Below, one piece after another: positions 44,860-46,136 of a DNA stretch of 46,136 bases (positions are counted from its first letter, which is position 1; each line of letters starts with the position of its first letter). Source of the DNA: Petrachloros mirabilis ULC683 (GTDB taxonomy: Bacteria > Cyanobacteriota > Cyanobacteriia > Thermosynechococcales > Thermosynechococcaceae); NCBI RefSeq assembly GCF_009939295.1, contig NZ_WVIC01000034.1, forward strand, positions 1 through 46,136, read 5' to 3'. Position numbers and translations under genes: made by a program. The notes under the pieces were generated by a model, which ran no database searches, was not told the DNA's origin, and worked only from the letters and a program-made list of their open reading frames with translations.

Positions 44860-45615
44860 TCAGCAAGGATTGAGCCACTGTAAGATAGTGCCTTCGAGAG
44901 AAGCAAGATCGCGATAGACCGTTTGACGAACCCATTGACCCAGGGCATCCAGCGGACTAAAGGCGTCCCCTGATTGCCACCGCACATCAGTCCCCAAAGG
45001 GGTGAGGTGGTTCCCTGCGAGTCGCTGTACCGCGACCATACCGGGAAAACGCTCTCCCAAAACAGTGGCAAGCTGTCGGGTTTGGTCAATACTGTCATTG
45101 GCAAACTGCACCAGCAGGTTACGACGCACCTGATAGTACTGCTGAATAATTTGCAAGGTTTCAGCCGGGGTCGGTCGAAATTCTACGGGAATGGTTTTAT
45201 CAAGTAAATCGACAAAGGGAATCGCGCGATCCGCTGCATAGTTGTTGAAGGCCATCAGAATATGTCCCGCCCGCTCAACCTTAAAGGTGCTGCCAATCAA
45301 AAGATGGAGCTTACAGCCCATACTATGTCCAATCCCATAAATCGGCAGGGCACTACTCAGACGTAAATTGATCTCAAGCTGGCGATGTGCCCGCTCAAAG
45401 CCTCGCAAGACACTCGCGGCAATGGCTTCGTGGTCAAGGGTATTGAGAAACGGACTGGCAATAATCAAATACCCTTCACGAGCCAGAGACTCTAAAAACC
45501 GGCGATAGGTAGCCTGGGGAGCCGTTGCCACAAAGGCTCCCCCCAGAAAATGGATGATGGCAACGGGATGCTGAGGTACTAACACCCAGTTGCCTGCTAC
45601 TTCACGCCAGATCAT
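44860..45615 (-). CDS. DUF1350 family protein, alpha/beta-hydrolase-like
   Basis: 251 residues. Recognisable by IHFLGGAFVATAPQATYRRF, YLIIASPFLNTLDHEAIA and GIGHSMGCKLHLL, the last resembling a G-x-S-x-G nucleophile elbow. LAGNHLTPLG near the end provides a candidate His. DUF1350 is found in cyanobacteria and plastids, and its function is unknown. The stop codon of the upstream zinc-ribbon gene overlaps its start by 4 bp, so the two form an operon. Confidence 0.85.
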   Translation of the reverse strand: MIWREVAGNWVLVPQHPVAIIHFLGGAFVATAPQATYRRFLESLAREGYLIIASPFLNTLDHEAIAASVLRGFERAHRQLEINLRLSSALPIYGIGHSMGCKLHLLIGSTFKVERAGHILMAFNNYAADRAIPFVDLLDKTIPVEFRPTPAETLQIIQQYYQVRRNLLVQFANDSIDQTRQLATVLGERFPGMVAVQRLAGNHLTPLGTDVRWQSGDAFSPLDALGQWVRQTVYRDLASLEGTILQWLNPC

Positions 45616-45881
45616 GGCTGATTCTCGCGAGAAGAGACATCGTCGCGCCTCAGCAGGGAAGACGGTCGGTCACTGCTCCAGGCCCACCACGCTTGTCCAC
45701 AGGGGCAGTGATAAAATTCCTGCCACTTTCGGCGATGGTTTTCGGCTAAGACCGGTGCCCGTCGGTTGATCCAGACTTGTTCGGCTGCGGTGCAGGGGGT
45801 CTGACATTGGGGGCAGCAAAATTCAATGGCATGAGTTGCTGAAGCTGTCCACGGAGGAGGAATTGGATCAAAAGGATTCAT
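45612..45881 (-). CDS. small zinc-ribbon protein
   Basis: 89 residues with two Cys pairs, CCPQCQTPC around residues 22-30 and HCPCGQAWW around residue 58, a zinc-ribbon arrangement. Trp-rich around the second pair (WAWSSD). No catalytic motif. Overlaps the DUF1350 gene by 4 bp, which suggests a joint function. The 45882-46136 stretch downstream of its promoter holds only repeat fragments, including an inverted TGTGTACACC copy near 46083-46100. Confidence 0.7.
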   Translation of the reverse strand: MNPFDPIPPPWTASATHAIEFCCPQCQTPCTAAEQVWINRRAPVLAENHRRKWQEFYHCPCGQAWWAWSSDRPSSLLRRDDVSSRENQP

Positions 45882-46049
45882 AGGGAAAATCGGTACAATT
45901 GGTAGGCTGGAATGGCCACCTGTCTTACCATATCAAGAATTTCAATTTCTCTTGCTCAAGCTACCCCTCAAATCAAAGCTGACAACTCCCGAGAGGAGAA
46001 AGAACTGAGGTAAGCTAGATGAGATCCAGAAATGATTGACTGACAAAAG

Positions 46050-46100
46050 TTGTACGCCCTCACCCCCAACTACTCTTCCTGTGGGCTACGGTGTACACAC
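46050..46100. repeat. dispersed repeat fragment, inverted
   Basis: GCCCTCACCCCCAACT followed by GGGCTACGGTGTACACACA, the reverse complement (one mismatch) of the sequence at the window start. Non-coding. Confidence 0.45.
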
Positions 46101-46136
46101 ATCTCTAGTTCTCCGTGTTCCACGCTGCATTAGCCC

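Overview
The window comes from an oxygenic cyanobacterium. It carries psbK, chlorophyll synthase (chlG), a Tab2-type photosystem translation factor, cytochrome cM, PII (glnB), a tRNA-Leu(UAA) gene split by a group I intron, and roughly thirty copies of the HIP1 octamer GCGATCGC, where fewer than one is expected by chance. Base composition and gene content fit a non-heterocystous, Leptolyngbya/Synechococcales-like lineage, but the genus cannot be fixed from the sequence alone. Most of the window is ordinary chromosomal core with short intergenic gaps. There is no prophage, CRISPR array or intact insertion sequence.

Layout. 1-6.4 kb: a small MazG-like remnant, a palindromic MITE-like repeat, ubiA, aroE-glnB (NtcA site upstream of glnB), acnB, and a toxin-antitoxin pair. 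6.5-10.3 kb: chlG-tgt-psbK, a second MITE-like element, a Nif11-like small protein, and infC preceded by a long candidate structured RNA with its own terminator. 10.7-15 kb: membrane and hypothetical proteins, an SDR-type protein, and an AT-rich polysaccharide pyruvyl transferase. 14.7-22.5 kb: the aa3-type cytochrome oxidase operon coxB-coxA-coxC, divergent from ctaA-ctaB (heme O and heme A synthesis), then ccdA and a secreted thioredoxin. 22.7-24.7 kb: a candidate 6S RNA, intron-containing tRNA-Leu, ksgA, and an antitoxin next to a truncated toxin. 24.9-31 kb: sdhA, a solute-binding lipoprotein, a tab2-like gene, and amt (NtcA site). 31-36.5 kb: a structured intergenic region with a textbook NtcA-type promoter ahead of a DUF1815 gene, an alpha/beta hydrolase, aroB, an M23 peptidase, and tRNA-Arg(CCG). 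36.5-46 kb: DUF429, pentapeptide proteins, cytM, an FHA-fused class A PBP, a CPA2 antiporter, efp-accB, a Uma2-family gene, and DUF1350 with a zinc-ribbon partner.

Themes. Respiration is well represented: terminal oxidase, its heme A and heme O synthesis, CcdA/thioredoxin, SdhA, aconitase and cytochrome cM. Nitrogen control is the second theme: perfect GTA-N8-TAC sites lie upstream of glnB and amt, and a third with an ideally spaced -10 box lies in the leader region of the DUF1815 gene. Three UbiA-superfamily prenyltransferases (ubiA, chlG, ctaB) and two shikimate genes (aroE, aroB) are also present.

The least explained DNA is non-coding. It comprises the ~280-nt terminated RNA candidate upstream of infC, and the 745-bp amt-DUF1815 spacer with several strong or mutually exclusive hairpins downstream of an NtcA-type promoter. 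A near-identical 24-bp direct repeat upstream of both ccdA and the thioredoxin gene is also unexplained.
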